Shown one piece after another: positions 16,232-24,655 of a DNA stretch of 64,000 nucleotides. The notes under the pieces were generated by a model. That model did not search any database. It was not told the DNA's origin and saw nothing but the letters and a program-made list of their open reading frames with translations. Every line of letters begins with the position of its first letter. Within the stretch, counting starts at the first letter, position 1. Source of the DNA: Roseovarius pelagicus (lineage in GTDB: Bacteria; Pseudomonadota; Alphaproteobacteria; Rhodobacterales; Rhodobacteraceae); the NCBI RefSeq assembly GCF_025639885.1, contig NZ_CP106738.1:930001-994000 (forward strand). Direction: 5' to 3'. The position numbers and the translations under genes are program-made.

Positions 16232-16687
16232 TCACATGCCTGACGCCTTGCCCGTCAGCTTGCCCAATGCGCCGGTCATCTTGGCGATATACTCCGCATC
16301 GGGTGTGATCCCACCCAGACCGGACAGCATCGCCTGCGGATCCGCATAGGCCAGCCAGACTTGCCCGGCGCCGTCGCGATAGACCAGCACCCGCAACGGC
16401 AGGTAAAGTCCGGCCAGCGGATCGTCCTGCATCGCCGGTGTGCCCAGCTTGGGATTGCCAAAGATCAACAGTTGCGCCGGGTCCAGCGCCATATCCACCG
16501 ACGCCGCACCGCCAGCGTGATCCACGCGGGCAAAGACCGTGGCCCCTGCCCCGGTTACTGCCGCCTCCAATGCGTCCATCGTGGCCGTCACGTCCTGCGC
16601 CGATTTCACCTTTACGATATCATCCGACATAGCCAGTGCCGGACCTGTCACCCACAACAACACCAGTGCCGCAATAATCCGTTTCAT
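16232..16687 (-). CDS. DUF302 secreted protein
   Basis: This 151-residue protein has a signal peptide (RIIAALVLLWVTGPALA) and a DUF302 domain: ATMDALEAAVTGAGATVFARVDHA, then LLIFGNPKLGTPAMQ and LPLRVLVYRD, with the family's compact alpha/beta order. GGAGGG 7 bases upstream selects the ATG at 16687. DUF302 proteins are periplasmic and small-molecule binding is suspected but unproven. It is inserted antisense between hisA and hisF. Confidence 0.8.
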   Translation of the reverse strand: MKRIIAALVLLWVTGPALAMSDDIVKVKSAQDVTATMDALEAAVTGAGATVFARVDHAGGAASVDMALDPAQLLIFGNPKLGTPAMQDDPLAGLYLPLRVLVYRDGAGQVWLAYADPQAMLSGLGGITPDAEYIAKMTGALGKLTGKASGM

Positions 16688-16781
16688 CGCCAATCCCTCC
16701 ATCTGATTTCTCCTCTATCCTCTGGCATCCTCCGGCGATTGCCCATAAACGATTGCGTGACATGCAAAGGGCGGCAAAACC

Positions 16782-17546
16782 ATGCTCAAAACCCGTATCA
16801 TCCCCTGCCTCGACGTGGCCGATGGCCGTGTGGTCAAGGGCGTGAACTTTGTCGGTTTGCGCGACGCCGGCGATCCGGTCGATGCCGCGCGCGCCTATGA
16901 CGCTGCTGGGGCCGACGAGCTGTGCTTTCTCGATATTCACGCCACACACGAAAATCGCGGCACCATGTTCGACGTGGTCAGTCGCACCGCAGAGCAATGC
17001 TATATCCCTCTGACTGTGGGCGGTGGGGTCCGCACGCCCGCTGATGTACGCGCGCTGCTGCTGGCTGGTGCGGACAAGGTCAGCTTCAACTCGGCGGCCG
17101 TCGCTGACCCCAACGTGGTGCGCGCCGCCGCCGATCAGTTCGGCAGCCAGTGTATTGTCGTTGCGATCGACGCCAAGACCGTGTCGCCGGGAAAGTGGGA
17201 GATTTTCACCCATGGCGGGCGCAAACCCACAGGTATCGATGCGGTCGAATTCGCCCGGCTGGCCGCAACCAATGGCGCCGGCGAAATCCTACTGACCTCG
17301 ATGGATCGTGATGGCACACGCGCGGGTTTCAATCTGCCGCTCACCCGCGCGATCAGTGACGCCGTGGATATCCCGGTGATCGCCTCGGGCGGTGTCGGCT
17401 CGCTCGATCACCTTGTTGCAGGTGTGCTTGAGGGCGGGGCCAGCGCAGTGTTGGCGGCGTCGATCTTCCACTTCGGCGAATTCACCATTCAAGAGGCTAA
17501 GGACCATATGGCTGCCGCCGGTATCCCGATGAGGTTGGCCGCATGA
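16782..17546 (+). CDS. hisF: Imidazole glycerol phosphate synthase, cyclase subunit
   Basis: This 254-residue (beta-alpha)8 enzyme combines PRFAR with ammonia from HisH. Catalytic Asp residues are in [15 protein letters not shown] and [28 protein letters not shown] is the phosphate loop. The length is standard. It overlaps hisE by ATGA, so the two are coupled. Confidence 0.98.
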   Translation: MLKTRIIPCLDVADGRVVKGVNFVGLRDAGDPVDAARAYDAAGADELCFLDIHATHENRGTMFDVVSRTAEQCYIPLTVGGGVRTPADVRALLLAGADKVSFNSAAVADPNVVRAAADQFGSQCIVVAIDAKTVSPGKWEIFTHGGRKPTGIDAVEFARLAATNGAGEILLTSMDRDGTRAGFNLPLTRAISDAVDIPVIASGGVGSLDHLVAGVLEGGASAVLAASIFHFGEFTIQEAKDHMAAAGIPMRLAA

Positions 17547-17857
17547 CCCTGAACGATCTCGCCACGATCATCGCCGCCCGCGCGGACGCCGATCCCGATA
17601 GCAGCTGGACCGCCAAGCTATTGGCCAAAGGCCCCGAAAAATGTGCCGAAAAGTTCGGTGAAGAAGCGGTTGAGGCCATCATCGAAGCGGTAAAGGGCGA
17701 CCGCGCCGCGCTGACCTCTGAGGCCGCTGATGTGCTGTTTCATCTGCTGGTGATGCTGCAATCCCGCAACATAGCCCTTTCAGACGTCATGGCTGAACTG
17801 GAACGCCGTCAGGCCCAGTCCGGGCTGGCCGAAAAGGCAGCTCGCGGGACCAGCTGA
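17543..17857 (+). CDS. hisE: Phosphoribosyl-ATP pyrophosphatase
   Basis: This 104-residue alpha-helical MazG-like enzyme catalyses the second histidine step. Metal-binding acidic clusters are in [17 protein letters not shown] and [16 protein letters not shown]. It is encoded alone and not fused to HisI. It starts inside the hisF stop and ends directly against the next ATG. Confidence 0.97.
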   Translation: MTLNDLATIIAARADADPDSSWTAKLLAKGPEKCAEKFGEEAVEAIIEAVKGDRAALTSEAADVLFHLLVMLQSRNIALSDVMAELERRQAQSGLAEKAARGTS

Positions 17858-18160
17858 ATGATACGCCACATCGTCTTTTTCAGCGCCACTGACACGTCGC
17901 GCATCGAAGAGGTTCGCGAAGGACTGATGATGCTCTCAAAAATCCCGCATGCGCTGCGGTTCGAGGTGGGTCGAAATCTGCAAACTGACCCCATAGCCGG
18001 GCCGGTTCCCGATTTGGTGGTCTATGCGGAATTCGCCGACGAGTCCGCGCTCGCGGCGTTCAAGGCGCATCCAACCTATGCGGCCTGCACCGCCCATGTG
18101 CGCCCCATGCGCGAAATGCGCATTGCTGCGGATTTCACATCTGATCTGCCGCTGACATAG
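17858..18160 (+). CDS. Dabb (stress-responsive A/B barrel) domain protein
   Basis: This 100-residue protein starts MIRHIVFFSATD and has the pattern of the dimeric alpha-beta barrel family, with a central VVYAEFADESALAAFKAHPTY and a C-terminal RIAADF. The His near the start and the Tyr-Ala-Glu-Phe strand are typical. Its ATG follows the hisE stop with no gap, so it belongs to the hisF-hisE operon. Function is unknown. Confidence 0.82.
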   Translation: MIRHIVFFSATDTSRIEEVREGLMMLSKIPHALRFEVGRNLQTDPIAGPVPDLVVYAEFADESALAAFKAHPTYAACTAHVRPMREMRIAADFTSDLPLT

Positions 18161-18166
18161 TCTGCC

Positions 18167-19654
18167 CTAGCCCAGAACCAGCGTGATCCCCCAGAAAATT
18201 GCCCCCGACAGCATGGCGGCGGCGGGCACGGTTACGATCCACGCCGCGATAATGGTCATAAAATGCGAGCGCCGCACCAACTTGCGCCGCCGTCTTTCTT
18301 CCTTGGAATACACCGCACGGTCCGGCATTGCTGCGCGCGCCTTCCTCAGCCGTCGTTCTGCGTCCCACTCGCGAAAGAACCCGACGCCGAACACACCGCC
18401 CACTGCGATGTGGGTCGAACTGACCGGCAGACCCAGCCAACTGGCCACAATCACCGTGATCGCGGCTGACAACGCCACGCAATAGGCGCGCATTGGGTTC
18501 AGCTTGGTAATCTGACCACCGACCATGCGGATCAGTTTCGGGCCGAATAGGAACAACCCGAAGGAGATGCCCATCGCACCGATGATCATCACCCAAACCG
18601 GAATACTGACATCCCCCATGAAGTCACCCGAGGCCGACGCCTGCACAATCGCCGCCAGTGGTCCCACCGCGTTGGCCACATCATTTGCCCCATGCGCAAA
18701 GCTGAGCAACGCCGCCGAGATTACCAGCGGAATGGCAAAGAGCGTCTTGAGCGATTTGTTGCGGTTCTCCAGCCCCCGAGACTGGCGGGCAATCAGCGGG
18801 ATCATGACGATCCATGTAACCAGTCCGATACCCAGCCCCACCAGCAGCGACGTCCCCAAGTCAATCGAATGCACCCGCTTCAATCCCTTGAGTACCAGAT
18901 AACTGGCAAAGGCCCCCGCCATGATTCCGATCAGTATAGGAACCCAGCGCCGCGCCGCCGCGATCTTGTCATCACGGTAGATGATCCGCGACTTGATCAG
19001 CCACAAGAAAGCTGCCGCGATAATCCCCCCTAACACGGGCGAAATAACCCAGCTGGCGGCGATCGCACTCATCGTGGACCAGTTGACCGCAGCGAACCCA
19101 GCCGCAGCAATGCCTGCGCCCATCACGCCACCAACGACACTATGCGTGGTCGAAACCGGTGCCCCGATCCAAGTCGCCAGATTGACCCATAATGCCGCCG
19201 CCAACAGCGCCGCCATCATCGCCCAGATGAACACCGAGGCCGTCGCCATGCTTTCAGGTGCGATGATGCCCTTGGCAATGGTCGAGACGACATCGCCCCC
19301 GGCGATCAAAGCGCCGGCACTCTCGAAAATGACAGCAATCGCAATGGCGCCGCCCATTGTTAACGCATTCGCACCAACCGCGGGGCCCATGTTGTTGGCG
19401 ACATCATTTGCCCCGATATTCAGGGCCATATAGGCCCCGAGGCACGCAGCGATAACCACGATCAGCGTGTTATTGGCTTGTCCCAGAAACAGGGCTGCCG
19501 CCAGACCCGCCAAGATAACGAAAACCAGCGCCAGCCCCGGCCCCACAATCGGCCGCGACACATAGCTGGTCGCAAGCTCAAGATTGGAGTATCGCTCCAG
19601 ATCGCGATCGAGCGTTTCCAGATGGCGAGGGTCATTATCATTGGCAGCGCGCAT
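18167..19654 (-). CDS. PiT family inorganic phosphate permease
   Basis: This 495-residue membrane protein has about eleven helices and two inverted PiT signatures, GANDVANNMGPAVGA near residue 80 and GANDVANAVGPLAAI near 320. A charged cytoplasmic insert rich in Arg and Lys lies near residues 440-465. Family members import phosphate or sulfate with H+ or Na+. The ATG at 19654 is preferred to an upstream TTG because GGAAG lies 7 bases before it. It is convergent with hisE-Dabb. Confidence 0.93.
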   Translation of the reverse strand: MRAANDNDPRHLETLDRDLERYSNLELATSYVSRPIVGPGLALVFVILAGLAAALFLGQANNTLIVVIAACLGAYMALNIGANDVANNMGPAVGANALTMGGAIAIAVIFESAGALIAGGDVVSTIAKGIIAPESMATASVFIWAMMAALLAAALWVNLATWIGAPVSTTHSVVGGVMGAGIAAAGFAAVNWSTMSAIAASWVISPVLGGIIAAAFLWLIKSRIIYRDDKIAAARRWVPILIGIMAGAFASYLVLKGLKRVHSIDLGTSLLVGLGIGLVTWIVMIPLIARQSRGLENRNKSLKTLFAIPLVISAALLSFAHGANDVANAVGPLAAIVQASASGDFMGDVSIPVWVMIIGAMGISFGLFLFGPKLIRMVGGQITKLNPMRAYCVALSAAITVIVASWLGLPVSSTHIAVGGVFGVGFFREWDAERRLRKARAAMPDRAVYSKEERRRRKLVRRSHFMTIIAAWIVTVPAAAMLSGAIFWGITLVLG

Positions 19655-19734
19655 ATCGTTGCTTCCCAAGGTCCAAGTGCGTAGGCAAATGCCCGTGTCG
19701 ATAATGGGTTAACCGCCGACACGCACAGAATGTT

Positions 19735-20196
19735 TCAGGTCATATCGCGCAAGATAGATTTCAATTCCGGCTCGTTCACCAATTCCGCCGCGACACGCGG
19801 CTTCATCCATTGGCGGCGGCGTTCATGCGCTTCGGGAAACCGTGTCTCGATCTCGTCCACCGAGACGGAATAAACCAATGTCTCTACTGGGACGGCCAGT
19901 CCAGCCGGCATGATCTTATCATAACTGTAGCTGCCAATCGGGCCGTCATTTGCGGCAATACCCCGCACGCCCGCTTCTTCCCATGCCTCCTGCAAGGCCG
20001 CTTCTGGCGAGTTAAGCCCCCGGATTGGCCAGCCCTTGGGAATGATCCAGCGACCGGTGCCCCGGCTCGTCACCAGCAGCACTTCAGCGTTGTCACCGAC
20101 ACCGCGGTGACACAGCGCTGCAACCTGCAGGCGCTTGGGACGCTGGAACATAGGGCGCACGTAGTCACCCCACGCCGCCGAAAGAAATCTGATCAT
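19735..20196 (-). CDS. NUDIX hydrolase
   Basis: This 153-residue protein has the diphosphoinositol-polyphosphate-phosphohydrolase-like form of the Nudix box, IPKGWPIRGLNSPEAALQE followed by AWEEAGV. The Glu residues needed for metal binding are present, although the usual Arg is Gln. Preceding it is VLLVTSRGTGRWIIP. Substrates may be dinucleoside polyphosphates or similar pyrophosphates. The ATG at 20196 starts MIRFLSAAW; an upstream in-frame TTG has no ribosome-binding site. It is encoded after the CoA-binding protein on the same strand. Confidence 0.85.
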   Translation of the reverse strand: MIRFLSAAWGDYVRPMFQRPKRLQVAALCHRGVGDNAEVLLVTSRGTGRWIIPKGWPIRGLNSPEAALQEAWEEAGVRGIAANDGPIGSYSYDKIMPAGLAVPVETLVYSVSVDEIETRFPEAHERRRQWMKPRVAAELVNEPELKSILRDMT

Positions 20197-20298
20197 GCTG
20201 ATAGTGCTCAATTATTCTGCTCGCCTGAGCACAGAGATAGCGTCTAAAGCCGCAAATTGCAAATTTGGACAAAGAACGCGCTACCATCGCGCCCAGCA

Positions 20299-20772
20299 TC
20301 ACAATTTCGAAGAGATCACGCCGGTATTGAAACCGCCCATGCGCAACTCGCCAAAGAGCCGCTGATATTCGATCTTGGGACATCGGTTCATCACCACGTC
20401 AACGCCACGCGCGCGCGCCACCTCTGCCGCTTCGGCATGCACCACCCCGATCTGCATCCAGATCGTCCGCAGATCAGGGAACTGAGACAGCGCCTCGTCC
20501 ACGATGGGCGGTACGTGTTCTGACCGGCGAAAAATATCGACCATATCCACGTCGCCCTCAATCTCGTGCAACGCGCCCACGACAGTTTTACCAAACAGCG
20601 ACTTGCCAACATGACCGGGGTTGACCGGAATTACGTCAAACCCCTTAAGCGTCAGATAACGCGCAACATAATAGCTGGGACGCACCTCATTCATCGACAC
20701 GCCCACCACAGCGATGCGCCGGGTACGGGTCAGAATATCCTTCAGGAATGCGTCGCTATCGGTCTCTTCCAT
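20299..20772 (-). CDS. CoA-binding domain protein (YccU-like)
   Basis: This 157-residue protein is a single Rossmann-type CoA-binding domain: RRIAVVGVSMNEVRPSYYV, then VNPGHVGKSLFGKTV, VDMVDIFRRSEHVPPIVDEAL and GVDVVMNRCPKIEYQRL. The family is common in bacteria and lacks a settled role. AGGG 8 bases upstream supports the ATG at 20772. It lies 100 bases upstream of the NUDIX gene on the same strand. Confidence 0.88.
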   Translation of the reverse strand: MEETDSDAFLKDILTRTRRIAVVGVSMNEVRPSYYVARYLTLKGFDVIPVNPGHVGKSLFGKTVVGALHEIEGDVDMVDIFRRSEHVPPIVDEALSQFPDLRTIWMQIGVVHAEAAEVARARGVDVVMNRCPKIEYQRLFGELRMGGFNTGVISSKL

Positions 20773-20886
20773 ACTCGGCACCCTAATCGCTTCCACGACA
20801 TGCGCAAGTATCCGCGATCTCCTGCCAGATTGCTGTCAGCAGACCTGGATTAAAAGGCTCGCGATATCCCAGATAGGAGAGAGACC

Positions 20887-21327
20887 ATGACAATTCTGCA
20901 AACCGGGTTTGAAACCGCACCAATCAGTATGTTGCCGATGTGGCAAGTTGCATTTCAGGCCCCGGTCGAGGACGTGGATCGTATTTTCGATGCTATCGTC
21001 GCCGTATACCCCCTGCCTCAGGGCAAAACCGACCGCAACGGATACCGTGCGCCCAGCGGGCAGGAATACTATCGCCCGCGCGCGGGAACACCCACAGGCG
21101 CCGAGGAGGAAACGCGCCACCGTCCCGGCGTCGACGAGATGCGGTTTTTCCTGCCCCGCGACGAAGCCACGCTGCGTCAGGTAATCGAGGCAATCTATGC
21201 CGTACACAGCTACTACGAGCCAGTCATCACCGTGACCGAAGTTCTACGCAGCCTGTGCAAAGGTCTGGATGATCAGCACAACCCGCATCGCTGGTGGAAC
21301 AAGAGCGGCGACTGGAAAACAGACTGA
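20887..21327 (+). CDS. Conserved hypothetical protein, NIF3/CutA-like alpha-beta fold
   Basis: This 146-residue protein has a beta-alpha-beta pattern typical of short ferredoxin-like proteins: MWQVAFQAPVEDVDRIFDAI near the start and LRQVIEAIYAVHSYYEPVI near the end, which resembles the inserted domain of NIF3/YqfO proteins. Homologues have sometimes been labelled as toxin RtxA, for which I see no support. GGAGAGAG lies upstream of the ATG. Function is unknown. Confidence 0.6.
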   Translation: MTILQTGFETAPISMLPMWQVAFQAPVEDVDRIFDAIVAVYPLPQGKTDRNGYRAPSGQEYYRPRAGTPTGAEEETRHRPGVDEMRFFLPRDEATLRQVIEAIYAVHSYYEPVITVTEVLRSLCKGLDDQHNPHRWWNKSGDWKTD

Positions 21328-21354
21328 CCGGCGATGCTACAGGCATATCTCCAG

Positions 21355-21384
21355 AAAAAAGCGCCCAAGGGGGACCTTGGGCGC
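21355..21384 (-). terminator. Rho-independent terminator of the zinc-ribbon gene
   Basis: GCGCCCAAGG (21361-21370) pairs with CCTTGGGCGC (21375-21384) around a 4-base loop. Six A residues at 21355-21360 read as a U-tract on the minus strand. It lies about 170 bases beyond the stop of the gene at 21554. A second 9-bp hairpin without U-tract lies at 21504-21527. Confidence 0.8.
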
Positions 21385-21553
21385 CAGTCGCGGAACGAGG
21401 GACAGTGAAGTGAAGCAGCGCAGTTCCAACTCGCCGCCTCTGGGATGTATTTAGGTACCCTGAGCAACTTAAAAAGACATTGTAATAGAGGTGTGAACAT
21501 CGCGCCGGAAATTGAAACATTTCCGGCCTGAAACGCGTCATATGACATCAATT

Positions 21554-21883
21554 TCAGTCAAATACATCCTCTAGCGTGTCCCACACCTCCTCGATCGCCT
21601 CTCGGATGAAGTGCATGCCCGAATTTCTGCGCTTGGAACCGCGCCCATGCTTGTCCGCATGATGTACAGAATCACGCTTGGCCTTATCCCGCTTGTGTCG
21701 CCGGGCCTCGAACGCGGGATAAATGGTACGCAGATCGCGTGTCGCGCCACCGCCGACAGGCATTGCCTTCATTTCCCGCAAGGGCGCACCACATGCCGCA
21801 CAGGACAGCTCATGGCGCCCCTCCGAACGGATCACGAGCGCGGCGCGGGTCCCACAGTAACAACAGGTCGCGATTTTCGGCAT
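21554..21883 (-). CDS. Conserved hypothetical zinc-ribbon protein
   Basis: This 109-residue protein has a four-Cys ribbon (TCCYCGTRAALV, then LSCAACGAPL) in the first 35 residues, then a very basic middle with several His, Lys and Arg residues, and an acidic amphipathic end (FIREAIEEVWDTLEDVFD). The layout fits a nucleic-acid or protein-binding adaptor. I do not recognise a named family. It is 27 bases from the rlmB stop on the same strand but lies downstream of it, and has its own terminator. Confidence 0.7.
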   Translation of the reverse strand: MPKIATCCYCGTRAALVIRSEGRHELSCAACGAPLREMKAMPVGGGATRDLRTIYPAFEARRHKRDKAKRDSVHHADKHGRGSKRRNSGMHFIREAIEEVWDTLEDVFD

Positions 21884-21910
21884 GTTTCCCCGGCTTGTCG
21901 CGCCCGGATC

Positions 21911-22690
21911 CTACCGGGCCTGTGAAGCATATAGGGCCACCGCCGCCGCGTTCGAGACATTGAGTGAACCAAAACCGCCGGAAAAGTCGATCCTTACCAA
22001 TCTGTCGCAGGTTTCGCGGGTTTTCTGGCGCAGGCCCGGCCCTTCGGCCCCCAGCACCAGCGCCACGGGCCGGTCACGCAAGCCTTCCAGCGCCGTCTCG
22101 ATCGTTGCCTCAGCCTCGCCATCCAGTCCCAGCACCAGATATCCCATCGCTTGCAATTGCACGATGGCATCACTGAGGTTGCGCACCTGCACATAGGGTT
22201 GGCGCTCCAACGCGCCGCTGGCGGTTTTGGCCAATGCGCCAGTTTCGGGTGCGGAATGGTGGCGCGGGGCTATGACCGCACAGGCACCGAACACCTCGGC
22301 AGAGCGCAATATCGCGCCGACGTTATGCGGATCAGTCACCCGGTCCAGCAAAACCACACGCGGCGGGCGCTGCCCATCGCCCAAACACAACGTGGCCAGA
22401 TCCCCCCAATCCAATGGCTTGACCTCCAGCGCAGCCCCCTGATGCACCGACTGCGGATCAATCGGCGCAGTGAACTTGCGCGCGTCAGCAACCTCTGGCG
22501 TCATCCCCGAAGCGACGATGGCCTCATCCAGCTTGGTCTGGGCGTTCAACGTCACGATAAGTCGCAGTTTTTCACGCGCGGGATTGACCAGCGCGTCACG
22601 TACGGCATGCAGCCCGAACAGCCACACGGTCTCTGCCGCCGCTGCCTTTTTGGCCTGCTCCTTGTCGATGACCCACCGGGGTTTTTTCAT
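21911..22690 (-). CDS. rlmB: 23S rRNA (guanosine-2'-O)-methyltransferase RlmB
   Basis: This 259-residue SPOUT methyltransferase has an N-terminal substrate-binding domain (WLFGLHAVRDALVNP) and the three TrmH motifs: DRVTDPHNVGAILRSAEVFG, LVLGAEGPGLRQ and FGSLNVSNAAAVALY. It methylates the ribose of a conserved guanosine in the 23S peptidyl-transferase region. The length and N-terminal domain favour RlmB over other SpoU proteins. It is divergent from tRNA-Tyr. Confidence 0.93.
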   Translation of the reverse strand: MKKPRWVIDKEQAKKAAAAETVWLFGLHAVRDALVNPAREKLRLIVTLNAQTKLDEAIVASGMTPEVADARKFTAPIDPQSVHQGAALEVKPLDWGDLATLCLGDGQRPPRVVLLDRVTDPHNVGAILRSAEVFGACAVIAPRHHSAPETGALAKTASGALERQPYVQVRNLSDAIVQLQAMGYLVLGLDGEAEATIETALEGLRDRPVALVLGAEGPGLRQKTRETCDRLVRIDFSGGFGSLNVSNAAAVALYASQAR

Positions 22691-22762
22691 TGCGCGCCTC
22701 GTTCCCTACCGTTAACGCCGCTTAATGCGCGCAGGTCACCGTGCGTGCAAGGCATTTTCCGG

Positions 22763-22791
22763 TTGACGGGTCCGATGCCCGCTCGTAATAA
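22763..22791 (+). promoter_or_regulatory. Sigma-70-type promoter of tRNA-Tyr
   Basis: TTGACG (22763-22768), 17 bases, TAATAA (22786-22791). The expected start is about 25 bases before the mature tRNA 5' end. Confidence 0.7.
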
Positions 22792-22821
22792 CCGCCCACG
22801 TCCGGGGCACGCTCCGGCAGT

Positions 22822-22905
22822 GGGCGACAGGCCGCAAGGTGTGGCAGGGGACTGTAACTCCCTCGCGGAGACGCACGCCTGGTTCGATTCCAGGGTCGCC
22901 CACCA
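22822..22905 (+). tRNA. tRNA-Tyr (GTA)
   Basis: Acceptor GGGCGAC pairs with GTCGCCC. The anticodon loop CTGTAAC gives anticodon GTA, a long class II variable arm follows, and the T-loop is TTCGATT. Discriminator A and CCA (22903-22905) are encoded. Confidence 0.96.
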
Positions 22906-23689
22906 CTCAATCCTCCTTACACCACTGCATCCACGCGGATTCTGATCTGTGTTTGTTTTTCCGTGAGCCGTGGGGTGAGATAACGACGGGGATCTCCAGA
23001 ATCGCCTGGCGCAGCCTCCAAAAATCACCCGACAATTTCTTTAAAATAGCGGAGACGGGTTGGGTCGCAGGTCAGCCCGGATGAGGCGTGCCTCTTGCCA
23101 AGGGCAATGAAATCACGGACTCCAGCGGCCAACAGGTCAGACTGTCGCGTGCACAGGATTTTCTGGCCGTTACGGACCACCCCGGCAACGTGGTTTTCTC
23201 CCGAAACTGCTCGCGGACGCGCCACCGATGCTTGCCAATCCTAGAGCAAAGCGCCGAAGCATTGATCAAGAGCCTTCCAGCCGTCAACGTCATAGAGCCA
23301 GAAGTGCTATCCGAAACTACACTCCCTGAGCGCAGGGGGCACCCAACCACAGCTAATGCCATTCAACCGATCACGGAAAACGTCAACCGCAGGCCGCCAG
23401 CAGCAAGAGAGAGTTTGGCTCATCTGGTTGCTCTTTTATGCGGCTCGCTGTCTGTGATCCAAACGGCACGTTTCGAGGCCCTCTCGTTTAACAGGCCCTC
23501 GTTATCGTGAAATGGCTTCGCCTCATCCGAAGTAGACGTCACTGGCGGGTGTACCGTTGTTCAGCCTTCCGCGACGCGACAACGCGCTTTGCATACGGTG
23601 CGCAGGGGTCGTAAGATGGCTCTTCAAATTTACGGATCGTCAGGCAGTCGAAAACCGGCGCCGGGTCATTTCTGGAATACCATGATCAA
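22906..23689. other. 784-bp stretch with no recognisable gene
   Basis: No RNA gene, repeat or known protein was recognised here. An ORF at 23088-23510 exists on plus and another overlaps it on minus, but neither resembles a known family or has a convincing ribosome-binding site. A 25-codon ORF (23616-23693) starting MALQIYGSSGSR overlaps the next gene by ATGA. It faintly resembles a glutathione S-transferase N-terminus and may be a remnant or leader peptide. Confidence 0.5.
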
Positions 23690-24652
23690 ATGAATGCGCC
23701 GACCAAGAAACCACGCCAAGCGACGCTGGAGCGAAACTGTTCGGTGCGCAGCACCGTCGAGATTGTTCTCGACAGCTGGTCGTTCCTGATCATTCGCGAG
23801 GCATTTTTCGGTGTCCGGCGTTTCAGCGGATTCCAAGAGCGTTTGGGCATCCCGCGCCAGACACTGACGACGCGCTTAATGGCCCTTGTCGAAAACGATA
23901 TTTTCGTGCTCGGACGCAAAGAAGGAGAACCAGGGAGGCAGTATTTCTTTACGGAGCGTGGCAAGGATCTGTTTCAGAGCATGTTGTCGCTGATGGAATT
24001 TGGCGATAACTGGCTGCGTGGCAATGATGAACCGCCACTTCAGATGATCCACACCCTCTGCGGCCAGCACGTGCATCCGATCACGGTCTGTTCAGAGTGT
24101 TTGGAGCCGGTCGAGACCCATGACGTTCATTTTCGCGATGGACCGGGCGCGGGGTATTCCGTCGCCACGTCCCGACAGGCCACGCGGCGCAGTGCGGATC
24201 CCAATGTTCTGCAACGCGTGCGCCCGTGTTCCGTCGCACGATCCTTGGCGATCATCGGCGACAGATGGAGCTTTCTTGTCCTGCGAGAAGCATATTTTGG
24301 CGTCCGCCGCTATGATGAGATGCGCGAGAAACTGGCAATCGCATCTAATGTTCTGGCGGACCGATTGGCACGACTGGTAGAGGCTGGCGTATTTGAAAAG
24401 GTGCCGTATGGTCCCGGTGCCGGTCGATCAGAATATCGGTTCACGCAAAAGGGTCGCGCACTCTATAAGCCGATGATCGTGATGATGGCCTGGGGGGACC
24501 GCTGGCTGAATCCCGGTGCAGCGCCGTTACGGCTACGGCACCGGGCATGCGGTCAGGACTTCACGCCATTGGTGGTGTGCAGCGGTTGCAAACAGCCCCT
24601 GAACGCGCATGAGACAGAGTATGAATTGCGTTACGATCTCACTGTACTCTGA
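23690..24652 (+). CDS. Tandem HxlR-domain transcriptional regulator
   Basis: This 320-residue protein holds two HxlR winged-helix units in one chain. Unit one is about residues 12-145 (SVEIVLDSWSFLIIREAFFG-like, ending CGQHVHPITVCSEC) and unit two about 178-310 (SLAIIGDRWSFLVLREAYFG, ending CGQDFTPLVVCSGC). Each unit therefore also ends in a Cys-rich ribbon. Most HxlR regulators are single units that dimerise, so this chain may bind DNA as an internal pseudo-dimer. It sits next to the transporter and catabolic cluster and is the obvious candidate regulator. Confidence 0.88.
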   Translation: MNAPTKKPRQATLERNCSVRSTVEIVLDSWSFLIIREAFFGVRRFSGFQERLGIPRQTLTTRLMALVENDIFVLGRKEGEPGRQYFFTERGKDLFQSMLSLMEFGDNWLRGNDEPPLQMIHTLCGQHVHPITVCSECLEPVETHDVHFRDGPGAGYSVATSRQATRRSADPNVLQRVRPCSVARSLAIIGDRWSFLVLREAYFGVRRYDEMREKLAIASNVLADRLARLVEAGVFEKVPYGPGAGRSEYRFTQKGRALYKPMIVMMAWGDRWLNPGAAPLRLRHRACGQDFTPLVVCSGCKQPLNAHETEYELRYDLTVL

Positions 24653-24655
24653 GGC

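Noticed and set aside
23072..23510. Overlapping ORFs on both strands downstream of tRNA-Tyr
   Set aside because: Neither has a recognised domain, a good ribosome-binding site or neighbours that support it. They look like chance open frames.
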